Origin: Cordia subcordata
Lineage: Eukaryota; Streptophyta; Magnoliopsida; Boraginales; Cordiaceae
DNA length: 64,000 bases
Direction: 5' to 3'
Assembly (NCBI GenBank): GCA_028554755.1
Contig: JAPTOF010000021.1
Span: forward strand, 2,312,501 to 2,376,500
Under the pieces are notes generated by a model. That model did no database searches. It saw nothing but the letters and a program-made list of their open reading frames with translations, and was not told the DNA's origin. The position numbers and the translations under genes were made by a program. Shown piece after piece: positions 52,088 through 63,933 of the stretch. Each line of letters starts with the position of its first letter. The stretch's first letter is position 1.

Positions 52088-53788
52088 TTAAGCTGTCACA
52101 GATGTCTCCACTGGAACACCAGAGTAATTAACTTCAGTGACCTTGTCAGCTTCCCAAAGCTCTGGCAATGCTTCCCTGATGTTGTGGATACTTTCTAAAG
52201 CATAATCTGCCCCTTTAACTCTTTGAGAATGTCCAACCTGCAATAAATAAATTCCAATTAAAATCAGCAAATCCATTTGGACTATACTAACCGGGAGTGC
52301 TTATTCGGGGCTTATAAGCACAACATAGTAAAAAGTATGCGAGGCGATGCTTTATATTTCAATTAGGTACCAGGACAGTGTGGAGACCAACACGCTTCCC
52401 GGACTGGATGTTTCGAACACTATCCTCAAAGAATAGCTGAAAAATCAAGAGAACAACAGAAATTAAGCACAAAAGGATGACAATTAACAAGATATTTGCT
52501 ATTTCACCATATTGTATTGAAGAAAAGTCCAGCTTACAGTTCTCTGGGGGTTAATGTTGGCTATTTTGAGAGCCTTTTCAATTGCAGCCTCAGAGGGTTT
52601 GCAGACAATTGGAGTCTTGGGCAATCCAGACGCAGAATTTGTTCGAGAAAAATGTCCAATTATGTCGAAAATCTCAGAGCTATTGCTGTCAGGACAAGCA
52701 GATGATTCTACTGAGCCTACAAACTCAATATCATCCTCATCATCAGACACAGTGCTTTTATGAGTAGGATTCAGAGTCTCAAAGCAAATGATCCCTTCAA
52801 AACAGCCTTCCAAACCAAGTCTGCTGAGCGCTTTGGACGCGTGGACCTTATCAGCATTTGTGAAGATCTATCCAGGGAATAATAAATTAAATATAAATAC
52901 CAGTAACAAGATTACTATATATGTTCTTGAGCAGTAAATAATAGATTGGAGGCAATGGACTTACAATTTTTGGAAAGGGCAAGCTTAACAGAAGGCTTCT
53001 TAGAACAGGGTCAGGCTTCAGATTCTCATAAGGTAATCTTCCATGTACAAAGCTGCAGAAATGAAAGATTGTGGCGGTTTAATCACTCATTGTATTTTGT
53101 AACTTGTAAGGTGGGGCCGATTTTATGGATCTCGTAACATATCATGTCTACAGACATAAGAAAACAAAAGCTGAGATACCAGTTCTCACCTATGATATTC
53201 ATCATAATCAAAATCATAGCCAATTGCCTGTAATATCAAAACCATATAAGAAATGGTCTACAAATTAATAAAATATTTATATTGAGAAGGGTCAAAATTC
53301 AAAAGCCTTACCCTAAGACCTGCCATTGTGGTCCCATAGTTCTTGTACAATAAATTACCCAGCTCAGGGATTTTTCTCCTTTCTATCCCAAGCTTTTCAT
53401 TCATGTAATCTGAAAAGGAATATTCTCAGCAAGAGTCAGCAATCTGAAGTATAAAAATATAATGACAAAAGGGTTAAACACGGATTTGAATCCTCTCACA
53501 ATATTTAATACTACGAATGACGATAAACTAATATACTATTCAATTTTTGTTGTTACATCGTAAAACCTCAAAATAGAATCATACCTTCAATGTTCTTACA
53601 GCACGCTGCTGCAAGACCAGAACTGAGGGGGTAAAGTGTATCATCAAGATCTGAAATTGCCAAGCAAATAGTCAAAATATTACAATAGGCAAAAACAATT
53701 ACACTTGTGAAAAGTAATCGATTTAACAAGAAAACTTACCAAACAGAAGACAATCATACTTTTGCCTTTGGACTTGCCCGTACTCCAT
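52088..53788 (-). CDS. HAD-superfamily phosphatase, pyrimidine 5'-nucleotidase type
   Basis: This is a haloacid dehalogenase-like hydrolase of the SDT1/pyrimidine-5'-nucleotidase group, expected to dephosphorylate small phosphorylated metabolites; the plant substrate is not known to me. Eight coding exons join in frame to 294 residues: 53788-53740, 53650-53585, 53409-53312, 53227-53190, 53052-52965, 52867-52538, 52436-52371, 52237-52088. Motif I is D17-L-D19-D-T21 (nucleophile Asp17, split by intron 1). Motif II is IFTNADK (Thr116). Motif III is Lys203 in VCKPSEAAIEKA. Motif IV is FFEDSVRNIQSGK (Glu227-Asp228; many family members have DD here). A four-helix-type cap lies between motifs I and II. 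An acidic Ser-rich stretch (SDDEDDIEFVGS, about 154-165) looks disordered. The start ATG follows an acceptor, so a non-coding leader exon is expected upstream. All catalytic motifs are present. Confidence 0.92.
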
Positions 53789-54415
53789 CTTGATCTGCAA
53801 CAAATTAATATGTGAGCAATGAGAAAAAGAACATCTAAACCCAAAAAACAAAGAAAAAAGAGAAACAATATGAAAATTCAGTTCAATTCTCATTAATCTG
53901 CACTTTTTTCATGGCTATAATTTTATGAAGTGAGTAATTTCACAAAATTCTCAATCTCGACACTGTGAAATGGATCTCCATCAAACTACTTAGGAAAGGT
54001 CTTCACCAGTTATTGCATAGAACAATTAATGCATAATATTAAAGATCATAAACTAAAAGAAACCATTCCCATCATACAACATGAAAACACGCACATAAAA
54101 GTCATCTTCATATGGTGAAACGCAGCAGAATAAACAAGAAGAATTAAACTATAAATATGAAAAAAAAGAACCAACAAAAAAATATATGAAGAAAGCAATA
54201 AACCAAAAATAACTCTTAATAAAAACGAAGCATCCACAAAAGCAATACACACACACACACACACGCACAAAAAAAAACTTCGACCTCAAACTACATTAGT
54301 CATGATCATATTTTATTCAACAGACACATGAAGCAATAAATTTTAACCATTTGTATATAAAAATTTGCAAATGAAAAGGCCATGCAAAAGGGCAAATGGC
54401 ATTAAAATAACATAC

Positions 54416-54600
54416 CAGAAAATGAGATAATGATGAAGAGGGTGGCTAAAAATGCACAGAGAGAATGCAAAAACTTTTCTCTGTGTGTGTGATATAGAAA
54501 GAAGAAAAGGGTGAGTGTTCTTCTTCACACACACAATGGAACGATGCGTAAAGGAGAAGAGGGGAGGAGAAATGAAGGCATACGTTGGGTTTTAAATAGA
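54416..54600 (-). promoter_or_regulatory. Leader exon and TATA-like box of the HAD phosphatase gene
   Basis: A pyrimidine-rich stretch on the minus strand ends at 54416 with a donor (TTTTCTG|GTATG). It would splice to the acceptor just before the coding start (TTGCAG|ATCAAG then ATG at 53788). CTATTTAAAACCC, a TATA-like box, lies at about 54588-54600. This arrangement is inferred from sequence only. Confidence 0.45.
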
Positions 54601-55148
54601 CGAGCGATCGTGTCTTTTCAGTTTTAAAATATTTAGCAGTCATTTATTTAACATAATATTCACAAATTTTTTTTTTTGTTAAAAAGAAAAGTTATATTAC
54701 TTTCTACATATAAATATTTTTTGTTTTTGTCTTTGTTTAATGCGAAGGGGTTTGACGACTAATCGGGATGTTAATAATTTGCTGAAGATACCCATTTGGC
54801 GTGAAGTGTCCTGATTATTATTATTATTATTATTATTAAAATACATTTTATCTTCCTGTATTTTGCAAAAATCGCACAAGATCTTTATAGTTTTAAAATT
54901 TGTTAGTATTCTATGGTTTAAAAAATGTTGCAGATTGAGCCTCTACAAGTTTAAAATGAGAAAGGGAAAGGGTTTGCATCGTGTTGAAACCACAGAAAAT
55001 ATCAACAAATTTTAAAATTGTAAGGGGTGGGGTGAGGGGGATTACAAAACATAGGCGGAAAAATGTATTTTAATCTTATATACCATTACTTTACCCCAAG
55101 ATTTATTTCTTTGGACGGACCTTTCACGTGTAATATATGTTGAGTATA
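54601..55148. other. AT-rich intergenic with a (TTA)n run
   Basis: It contains (ATT)n at about 54813-54838. No gene was seen. Its end carries the 9-bp target-site duplication of the Mutator-like element. Confidence 0.5.
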
Positions 55149-55157
55149 TTTATTTTA

Positions 55158-55380
55158 GGGTAAAATACACCAGACTTCTCTGGAGTTCATCATAAGTGCA
55201 CAACACCTCCATGTGGTAACCAAAGTCCCATAACAAGCCTCTGTAATGACCAAAAGTTTCATGTGTCCCCCTTACCATCTACACTCTCTTAACAGTGTTA
55301 AAATTTACATGCTAAAAAGACATTAATACCTTTACCCTAACTCCTTCAATTTTTAAGTCAAACATGTTCATAACAATTAA
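55158..55380 (+). repeat. Left terminal inverted repeat of the MULE
   Basis: It matches the reverse complement of 59875-60100 through AAGTGCACAACACC, CATGTGTC, AAAATTTACAT, AAAAGACATTAATACC and CATAACAATTAA, with scattered substitutions and small indels. Confidence 0.9.
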
Positions 55381-55404
55381 CAAGTTGTAGAGTAATTGAT
55401 TTGA

Positions 55405-55439
<35 letters not shown>

Positions 55440-55442
<3 letters not shown>

Positions 55443-55999
55443 ATACTATACTATATAGAAGATTCCTTTGCAATATAATAATGACAAGTGTCGCATAAAT
55501 ATCATTTAACATTTTTTTGTCACGTAACACTCTTATATTACGTTTAATTGTGAAAATCGTGTTTTATTTTAATGAGATTTACATTGATTTATTAATTTAT
55601 TTTAATATTTTCATATTCCATTCCAAAATTATGACATGCAATCTGGATTGATTATAGATATTTATGGTAACTCTCTAATTTGATTTTATCAAATCGTGAC
55701 CTATTTTAATTGATATATTTTTTCTTATTTTAATCTTCTTCTCATATTTCTATAATGCTTTCCCTTAGTAATTTTAATGTAAATTATTTTACCAAATGCT
55801 TTAATTATTTATATTTTGTTTTGTAATTTTAACTCAAATATACGTAATTTAATTATTTGAATCTATCTTTTTGTAATTATTTAGAAATAATAATGATACT
55901 TATTTCAACATAATGCCACTTATCTTAATTTTTTGAAAAAATGCCATGCATATAAAATAACATTTTGCTTTCCCGTGCATCACACGGGTGATTGACTAG
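55440..55999 (+). mobile_element. Non-autonomous Helitron
   Basis: It starts TCTATACTATACTATATAGA just after an A and ends CTAG just before a T, the Helitron rule (A^TC...CTRR^T). Eight bases before the terminal CTAG is a hairpin, CCCGTG-CATCA-CACGGG. At 560 bp it has no Rep/helicase coding capacity. It interrupts an (AT)n run: AT repeats resume right after its 3' end. Both terminal signatures and the hairpin are visible. Confidence 0.85.
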
Positions 56000-56332
56000 T
56001 ATGTATATATATATACATATATATGTGTATATATATATATATGTATGTATTGCTATATTTACAAGAGAAACAGAATCTTGGAGTCTAACTCTGTTGAAAG
56101 ATGGAATACGTTTAATTTGCTTCCTTTCTTTGGACTTCCTTCGATTATTGATGAAAATTGATATTTGTACGAAAATATAAGAAGATTGAGGAAAAGGACA
56201 GTAAATATGGTTACATTTTTCAAATTGTAATTCATAATGTTAGCATGATAGCAATGCAATTAATAGGAGGGAAAATTCTAAGGCAGTTGAAATGAAGGTA
56301 ATGATTCGTAGGGTGGCAAAGAGAATGGTGAA

Positions 56333-56944
56333 TGATATGAGTAAAATACTCCAACCAAGAAAATATGTCACATGTACGAGAGGGGTGGCCCTACCATGGT
56401 CGAACCCAAGATGCATTGCTTCAGCCAATACCTGGCAGTCTTTTCCCTTATGGCCGTATTGTGCCTTAAAGGCTTCAGCCAATCGCACCAGCTAAGCTCT
56501 TTCTAGACGAAGCAAGAAGGGTGCGCTACAGCCAACATAATATATGGTGTTGATAATGACCAAAGTCGTAAGGCGGGCTTTGGACCTTTTGCTTAGCCAT
56601 CAGATGGATGGCCAAAGCCAAGGGGTCACGCTTCAACCATTCACGAAAGCTCAGTGATGACATCATCGTTTCCCTAAATAGGGGAGACAAATCTAACAGA
56701 GAGAAACTAGAGCAATTAAGGTTGCACGAAAGAGGCAAGGCTCGTAAGTGATGCCCTAATGCCTAGAAATACCACCCCTCGCTTTATAAAGGGGGACTTT
56801 TGACCTTTTCCATCTCTCTCTCAATTTACTTTTAGATTATTTGTTACTTGTTCTCTCAACTCTTTGAAGGCCAACTGACTTGAGAATCAGAAGTGAAACA
56901 AGGGGATAGCCCCACTCATTTTCTTTGTAGGATGGAGCGGCCCA
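56333..56944 (+). repeat. 5' LTR, truncated at its 3' side
   Basis: It aligns with 59017-59634 from TGATATGAG through GGGATAGCCCCACTC to AGCGGCCCA. The TATA box of the other LTR is mutated here (CCTAGAAATA). Homology stops at about 56944. Confidence 0.85.
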
Positions 56945-59016
56945 TGATGAAGCGGAGATAAAAAAAACCAAGTGTCGGGGAAAGGGGACCAATTGAAGGT
57001 GCAGAGCGAGAAGCGCTAACCTGCATCAAACAAACAACTCAAGAAATGCGCAGGCTCAAAGGGATAAGGACGAAGAGTGCAAAGCTATAATCGTACTTGT
57101 GGTAATTGAAAGTTGGCTGAGCAAAGAAGTGGAGCCTATACAAGTCAAGAATGTCAATCAAAGGAAGGTGAAAGCTTGAGTGTAAAAAAAAAAGGGGTAG
57201 GACACCCCTGAGATACGACGAGGCACGACCTATAGCTGGAGCGCAAATCTAATGCATAGTGAATAGCGAAGTGGACCTTGTAAGCTTCGGCTAAGGCTAT
57301 CTACATGTACACATCAACCTATCGACGAGCAATGACATGTAACATAGGGGAGAGACGTTGTGTACCTAACAAGCACGGCTTACCTAGGGGACATGTTACA
57401 AATTGAAAGAGATGGCAAAAGTATGCATATCTTGTTATAGCCGAACTTATCACCAACAAAGTCTACATTAGATACTGTGGTAGCTATTCAACGCAATTCT
57501 CTAGAGCTGATGAGGACACGCAAGTATGCGTGAAATGGGCCTAGCAAGCTTCAGTTCACACAAGCTTCGTATATTTATACATGCCACCACAACCAAGTGC
57601 AGAGTGGGATCTAAACAAATGCGCTGGAAGATGATGGTAAAGACAAAGCACGTAACGTGAAATGGCCAAAGACAAGTCCGAAACACCACTATATACGTTT
57701 CGGCTAGGGGTAAACCAAGTGAGGCACGTGTCAACGCAACATGACTCAAACATAGGAAAGGGAGACCGAAGCTGGCCGTGTCTACTTATAGGCAGTAGTG
57801 TACGATCCGCACCATAAGTGCTTTAGCCAAGCCATCAAAACACAAAGCACACCTACTACGAAGCCCTTGTTCTACATTTTGAAAAGGACTACCCCGCGGC
57901 TTAGCACAACACTTAATCAATTGACTCCTATGTACAACACTTAGTCAAAGACAGTACAGTGCCGAGGACTAAATCATGGCTGGGGCATGTGGCTAGAGTT
58001 ACAATTAACAAACAAGGCATGCGGAGACAAGCAATCAAAGAAAATAGATCTTAAGGGAATTTTATCAAACAATTGATACGCGTATGCTTAGTATAATGCA
58101 CTGGCATGTAAAGCAAAACCATAGCCAAGTTCCTACTGTCAACCAGCCTAAGGACGTGAAGATACATTGTCAAGCATCAGGAGCATGTAATATAAAGTCA
58201 TAAGGAAGGATAGACCACAAGTTCAGACAAAGACAAAGCTCACTGGACATAAAAATTGCAAAAGAAATCAAGGGCCAAGGCTTTAGATAAGCTTACCCAA
58301 GAAGAATGAGAAGGCGGCGACTCCAAGTAAGGGGAAGACGAGGCCAAGAGCTAGAAGCCTACGGATAGAGAGAGCGACAACTACAATTAGAGGTCCTGTA
58401 AGGCAAAAAGAAAGATTTTTGGTATATCATTTAGCGAAGCGGCTAAGGAAACAACTTATGGTGAAACAAATAAGTCTAAGTCGATTGCAACAGGTATCTT
58501 ACGCTTCAGCCAATAGCATAATTGGAGGGTGGCTTTGGTCAAGAGCTCGGCGTGTGGGCTGATGCTTATTTTTATGAACATGATGCGGGGATTAGGTCCT
58601 AACCTTGGGGCACCAAGATGATGGTATTTAGTAGTCTTAGAAAACAAAGGGCGTGGAGCCCGTGCACAAGGAAGGATCAAAGGATTACCTGTATAGGAAC
58701 GAAAGGCTTTGGCTATTTAAAGTGGGCGACTACAAACCAACAAGGTGCCGCTACGGCTTGGAAAAATTTGTGTATGAAGCCTAGCCTGGTGTCTTCGTAC
58801 AATTGTAAATTTCTTGAATGGATCTAATCTACTAGGAGTAAAAAGTTAGAGGTAAAAGTGAAATGGGTCTTATTTATAGTTGAGGCCTTGTGCAGGAAAT
58901 GAAGCATTTGAATGTCGCTTCGTATTGTCATATCAATCAGAGAAAGAACCAACAGAAATCAACTATGTGAATCCCATCGACACATACCATGGTATGATAA
59001 AGCCCAAGAGGGCAAG

Positions 59017-59818
59017 TGACATGGTTGAAATACTCCAACCAAAAGAAAGATGCCATGTGTATGAGAGAGGTAACCCCACGATCATGGCCGAACCCAAGAT
59101 GCATTGCTTTGGCCAATACTTGGTAGTCTTTTCCCTCATGGCTACACCGTGTCCTAGAGGCTTTGGCCAATCCTACCGGCTAAGCTCTTCCTAGACGAAG
59201 CAAGGAGGATATGATGCGTTCAATGTCATATATGGTGTTGATAATGACTGAAGTCGTAAGGCAGGGCTTCAGACTCTTTGCTTAGCCATCAGATAGATGG
59301 CTGACGCCTAGGGGTCACACTTCGGCCATTCACCTAAGCTCAGTGATGACATCATTATTTCCCTAAATACGGGAGACAAATCTGACGAAGAGAAACCAGA
59401 GCAATTAAGGTTCCACGGAAGAGGTAATGCTTGTACGTCGTGCCCTAATGCCTATAAATACCACCCTTCACTCTATGAAAAAGGACTTTTTACCTTTTTC
59501 ATCTCTCTCTCAATTTACTTCTAGATTATTAGTTACTTATTCTCTCAACTCGTTGAAGATCAACTGACTTGAGCGTTGGAGGTGAAACGGGGGGATAGCC
59601 CCACTCTTTTTCTTTGTAGAACGAAGCGGCCCACACCTTCTTCAGAGGACGAAGTGCCATTAACGCTCTTCGAAGGTCATAAAAACACTTAAGCTCCTTG
59701 GAGGCACAAAACAAACCAGTCCCTTTCTAGGTGACGGAGGGTATCACTAATGCTTTGGTGTTAATTAGGAGTTCTAAAGATTACTGACTTGGAAGAGATG
59801 AATTTCCCTACCACATCA
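59017..59818 (+). repeat. 3' LTR, full length (802 bp)
   Basis: It runs from TGACATGG to ACATCA with TG...CA ends. A TATA box, CTATAAATA, is at 59452-59460. The downstream CTCTCTCTCAATTTAC is the likely start of R. Confidence 0.85.
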
Positions 59819-59874
59819 GTGAACTCACACTGTACGACTCTGTGTTTGAGAATTTTTTTTTAAATTGTTAATTA

Positions 59875-60100
59875 TTAATTGTTATGAATGTGTTTGAATT
59901 AAAAAAAAAATTGAAGGAGTTGAAGTAAGGGTATTAATGTCTTTTTGTATGTAAATTTTAATACCATTTTGATAGTGTACACAATAGAGGCGACACATGG
60001 AACTTTTGCTTACCACAAGGTCTTGTTGTGAGACTTTTGACACTACAGGGGGTGTTGTGCACTTATGGTAAACCACAGGAAAGTCTAGTGTAATTTACCC
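59875..60100 (-). repeat. Right terminal inverted repeat of the MULE
   Basis: This is the reverse complement of the left repeat at 55158-55380. It ends GTGTAATTTACCC against the target-site duplication. Confidence 0.9.
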
Positions 60101-60109
60101 TTTATTTTA

Positions 60110-62187
60110 CGATAAATAACGGAAAGAAAAGAACAAAAATATCGGAAAGACGTGTTTCTTCTATGTATATCTAAAACTAATTGAGGAAATAGGTAAATGG
60201 GATTGAGATATGTGATCAAGGTTGGAGTATAAATTAGCCAATATAATTAATTCCACCTTTCTGGTGTACACAATAAGTTATGTATTAAAGATCATGTGAA
60301 CTGCAAGTCATCAAAGATGATAATGTTGTACAGGTCATTCAGATCGAAAGTCATCAAGGAAATTACTAATGATTTGTTTTATATCTTTTAATTTAATACT
60401 TCAATTATGAAATTGTATAATATATTATAAAATGAGTGTAATTTATGATCTCGTTTTAAATATGTGTCGTGAGAGTTATCATATAAAGAAAAGGTGAACT
60501 CACATGATCCAATATTAAATATAGAAGAGGAAATGTGAACTCAACCTACTCCAACAAATGTGTAACAGTTGAAAATTAATTTGAGAAGTTATGCACATGC
60601 ATCAAAGAAATAGCCACGTTTTTTCCCTTAGTGTTGACCACATACCGAGGAAGGAGAGAAGTAAGTATTTCAACTTCAACACGGAAATACTTACCTTATT
60701 TTTATTTTCATTTATCTTAGACCCCACGGTGAGCAGGTAAGACACGTATTACTTTTATATAAAAATGCGGTGTTTTTATATATTAAAATTCACAATGAGC
60801 AATTAAGACACGGGTCACTTTCATATATATTACTTTTGATGGGCGAGAAAAATAAATTGATTGTCGAGTAAAAGCAATAATAACTTTAACTCCAAGCTTG
60901 TCAGCGATTGCGACAAGGCAATACTAGTGTTATTGATTAATCTTAATCTTAATCTTAATCTTAATTTTGAAATTTGGAAAATTTTTCATGTTTTTATATT
61001 AAAAACTCAGAAATAGAGTATCATAGGAAAAACAAAATTCATATGTATATAGTATTGTCGTAGAACCTTATTTGTGTTAATGGATGGGCAAATTTGTGTT
61101 TTTGGGTAAAACATGTACTTTCATAAAACTAATGCCAATAATCTTTATGTATATTGAGGTAATAAAAAGCTTGTACAATTAATGAATGCTAGGTTAGTTG
61201 AAGATATTAAGTAGGACATAAGTTGGAAAGATACTAGGAATTGGTCTTTTGTCCGAACATCTGGAGGCTTCTGGGCACACAGAATCATTCATTGTGATTC
61301 TCTAGTCTCCACAAGTTTCAGATAATCGAATGGACAAAAATCAGCATTTGAGGGATATAAATAATATGATGGAGGCATAGAGATGCCATCTGTGACAATT
61401 AAAAAACTTATGTGGTTCTAAAAATGTTACCAGCTAATGATGGTTGCAAGAGAGCATAAAGTTAGCACCAAATCACACGTATATTCAAATTTTACCTAAA
61501 ATTGGGTGGGAGTTCGATTAATAAAGAAGCATATCATGTAATAAAATCTTGTTTAGAGTTGTACATAGTTTGATTTAATTTAATTTTGACCATATTTCAA
61601 ACCAAATCAAAATCAGTTAGTTTATATTTAAAAGAAACCAATTGGTTTTCTTATTATGTAGATAACTAAACCAAACCGACATGGATATGTGGGTTTGGTT
61701 TGGTTTGATTTTCGATTTCTAAAAAAAATTTAAAAAACTCAAATTTCATAATAAAATTATTTAAAAAATCAATTTACTATTCATATTACAAATTTAATAT
61801 CATAGGACTCTACCATTAAAACAAAACACATGTAGTTATAGCTTGGTGGCTAAAATTTGAAATTATAGTCTTGAGATTAAAGGTTGGACTCCTAAAATAT
61901 ATAAAATTTAGAATGAATATATATATATATATATATATGTGTGTGTATGTATATATGTATAAAATTAGGGATAAAAATAGTTCGGTCTGGTTTGGATATC
62001 TACTTCAAACCAAACCAATCCACTTGGTTTTTAACTATGTAAAATAACCAAATCAATCCTAATTTTTTAGTTGGTTTGGGCTGGTTTATTCGGTTTAACC
62101 AACCCGTGTTCACCCCTAATCTTGTTTGATTAACAAATTTCTATTAATTAATTAGTGTTCAGATATCATTATAAATGCAATCGTTAA
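60110..62187. other. AT-rich intergenic with MITE-like debris
   Basis: No gene was supported. It contains (TTAATC)n at about 60940-60965 and an AT/GT microsatellite at about 61918-61955. Around 61,560-61,740 and 61,965-62,125, TTTGGTTTGGTTTGATT and its inverse flank the SINE-like unit; the ends resemble the common plant AGGGGTGNNCAC-type MITE. Confidence 0.45.
61836..61935 (+). mobile_element. SINE-like tRNA-derived unit
   Basis: TATAGCTTGGTGGCTAAA resembles box A and GGTTGGACTCC (61882-61892) fits box B about 30 bases later, followed by A/T-rich sequence. The head looks related to the units at 15361 and 28895 but is more diverged. Confidence 0.4.
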
Positions 62188-62579
62188 TGTTGGGAATTCA
62201 GGGGTTAGAAACAAAGATATATACAAGAAAGATAAAATAGTAGAAACCAATATTCCGCCTATATTTATGGGCAGACAAGAGAATTTCATTATAAAGAAAA
62301 CAAATACCACACACAGAGAGGGGGCTCGGGCATGAGCTTCCTCGCTCGTCGAGCTCTCATTTCTCAAAGTCTTGCTCTCTGTCTCTCAATCTATCTCTAT
62401 CTCACACAAATACAATAAACAAAACTCCTATTTATAGAACACATAAGACTTAAAATATGGTGAGACGTCAAATAACACAACACTAGAGATATGATAGAAC
62501 TTCAAATATGACAAGTCTTCTAATTTGGCCATAACTAGGATCTCTAAAACCTATTTAGAGTACAGGTTATATCCCTACA
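62188..62579 (-). mobile_element. Solo-LTR-like unit
   Basis: Read on the minus strand it starts TGTAGGGATATAACC and ends GAATTCCCAACA, so it has TG...CA with an 8-bp imperfect terminal inverted repeat (TGTAGGGA/TCCCAACA). A TATAAATA box lies at 62429-62436 and is followed by a CT/AG-rich leader-like stretch. No second copy or internal region was found in the window. The flanks GTTAA and TTTAA match at four of five bases. I infer a solo LTR, orientation minus. Confidence 0.65.
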
Positions 62580-63245
62580 TTTAAAAAAAATCAGTGAAAC
62601 TTATTAGTGGACTTTTTCTTTTACAAACTCCTCACCCCCAAACCTCACTCTTGGGGAATTAGCCTCAACCATTTAAGATATTTTTTAATCCCTTATTAGT
62701 GGACATTATATGTAAGAAAGATCAAATTTTAGTCAATACATAAGAGATCAGGCACAAAAGATAAATACTTGAAGATCTAGACTTTGTTCTCAACAGCTTC
62801 TTGATGAGCACCTAGATATTTCTTTTTCCACTTCTTCACAATGGGGGCATTGGGCATGAATTGTAGGTACTCCTTTGCCTATATATGGTCTATTCTAGCT
62901 GGCAAATGTTGAGCTGGACATTTGCAAAGTATGGTCCATGGTTTATTAGCGAGAAGAGCTTATAAGCTGACTTCGGTAACATTGGCAGCATCCTCAGAAA
63001 TCAAAAATGAGCAAAAGCCTTTTTTAGTGTACTAAGCTGCTTTCCAGCTATCATGAGCAACTTTTTTATACAACGCCAAGGTGGGCATGTTTTATCAAGG
63101 ATTATCAAGTGAACGTGGACAACTTTTCCTCAATGATTTGGGGGGTGGAGTTGGGGTTGTACGTATCCTTACCCCTTGGAGATGGAGAGGAAAGGACAAG
63201 AAAAAGGTTAGTTGATTGGGAAGTATCCTTGTCTTTATGATGTAT
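62580..63245. other. Intergenic, unrecognised
   Basis: Composition is more balanced at about 62,780-63,120, but all frames are broken. It may be a decayed transposon coding fragment; I see no identifiable domain. Confidence 0.35.
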
Positions 63246-63477
63246 GGGCCTGTTTGGATTGGATTTTTTTCGAAAAAGAAGTACTTTTTTTTTTAAAAAA
63301 AATTACATTAAATTTGTAATAATTATTTGATTTGACTTCCAAAAAAATTGAAACTCTAAAAAGAAATTTAAATACAGTTTTTTTAAAAGTCAGAATTTTC
63401 AGTTTTTTAAAAAAGGTTATTTTTCAAAAGTTGTTAATAAAATCGTTTTGAAACGAGCTAATCCAAAGGCGCCCTGT
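63246..63477. mobile_element. hAT-like MITE
   Basis: The ends are GGGCCTGTTTGGATTGGATT and GAGCTAATCCAAAGGCGCCC, of the same family as 49761-49991 with a very similar interior (ACATTAAATTTGTAATAATT, ATTTGATTTG). Confidence 0.75.
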
Positions 63478-63893
63478 AATTCATTCACGAGCTTAAAACT
63501 TAGCCTGTTTGAACGGCTGAAAATACAAGTCTTGTCACTATCCTACTGCCAAGCTTTTAAGTGGAATAGTCACTTGCGAGGTTTCCACTGTATTACCAAA
63601 ACTAAAAAGTTTGTCCTAATTCAAGCCTCTTCGTTGCCGTTTTGTTCACGATATGTAACACTCAAAGTCATTGCTTGTGTATGAGTGGATATGTGGGAGA
63701 TATTAGTTTCACCGCTATCATTCAATGATCACGCATATAACTAAAAAAAGCTCTTCTTTTGCATAAAAAAAGGACGTCTTTCAGCGGAACCAAGCACGCC
63801 CTCTTTATTTAAGTGACCAGGCCAATAAAAACACTAGCCCAAAGTATGGTGTACATTGACAATGATGAAGCCTACGGAGGAAGTAAACTGTTG

Positions 63894-63933
<40 letters not shown>

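Larger units (their letters stand above)
56328..59823. mobile_element. Non-autonomous LTR retroelement nested in the MULE
   Basis: The element is 56333-59818, flanked by a perfect 5-bp duplication GTGAA (56328-56332 and 59819-59823). The 3' LTR begins TGACATGG and ends ACATCA; a polypurine-rich stretch (CCCAAGAGGGCAAG) precedes it. The 5' LTR lacks its last roughly 184 bp and no tRNA primer-binding site follows it. The internal 2.07 kb has no gag or pol frame that I recognise; CTTCGGCTA/CTTCAGCCA words recur in it. It is thus a defective, probably LARD-like, copy. By eye the two LTRs differ at many positions, so the insertion is old. Confidence 0.85.
55149..60109. mobile_element. Mutator-like (MULE) element carrying nested insertions
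   Basis: The element proper is 55158-60100. Its ends are about 225-bp terminal inverted repeats (55158-55380 and 59875-60100). The left starts GGGTAAAATACACCAGACTT and the right, reverse-complemented, starts GGGTAAATTACACTAGACTT. The flanks are a perfect 9-bp direct repeat, TTTATTTTA (55149-55157 and 60101-60109), the size Mutator-type transposases make. Removing the Helitron (560 bp) and the LTR element with its duplication (3,491 bp) leaves about 0.9 kb without a transposase, so it was a non-autonomous MULE before the later insertions. Confidence 0.88.

Noticed and set aside
54525..54581. 18-codon uORF upstream of the HAD phosphatase
   Set aside because: Its ATG lies only about 10-15 bases from the TATA-like box, so it is probably upstream of the transcription start.
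60940..60965. TTAATC repeats as an interstitial telomere repeat
   Set aside because: The unit differs from plant TTTAGGG and there are only about four copies.
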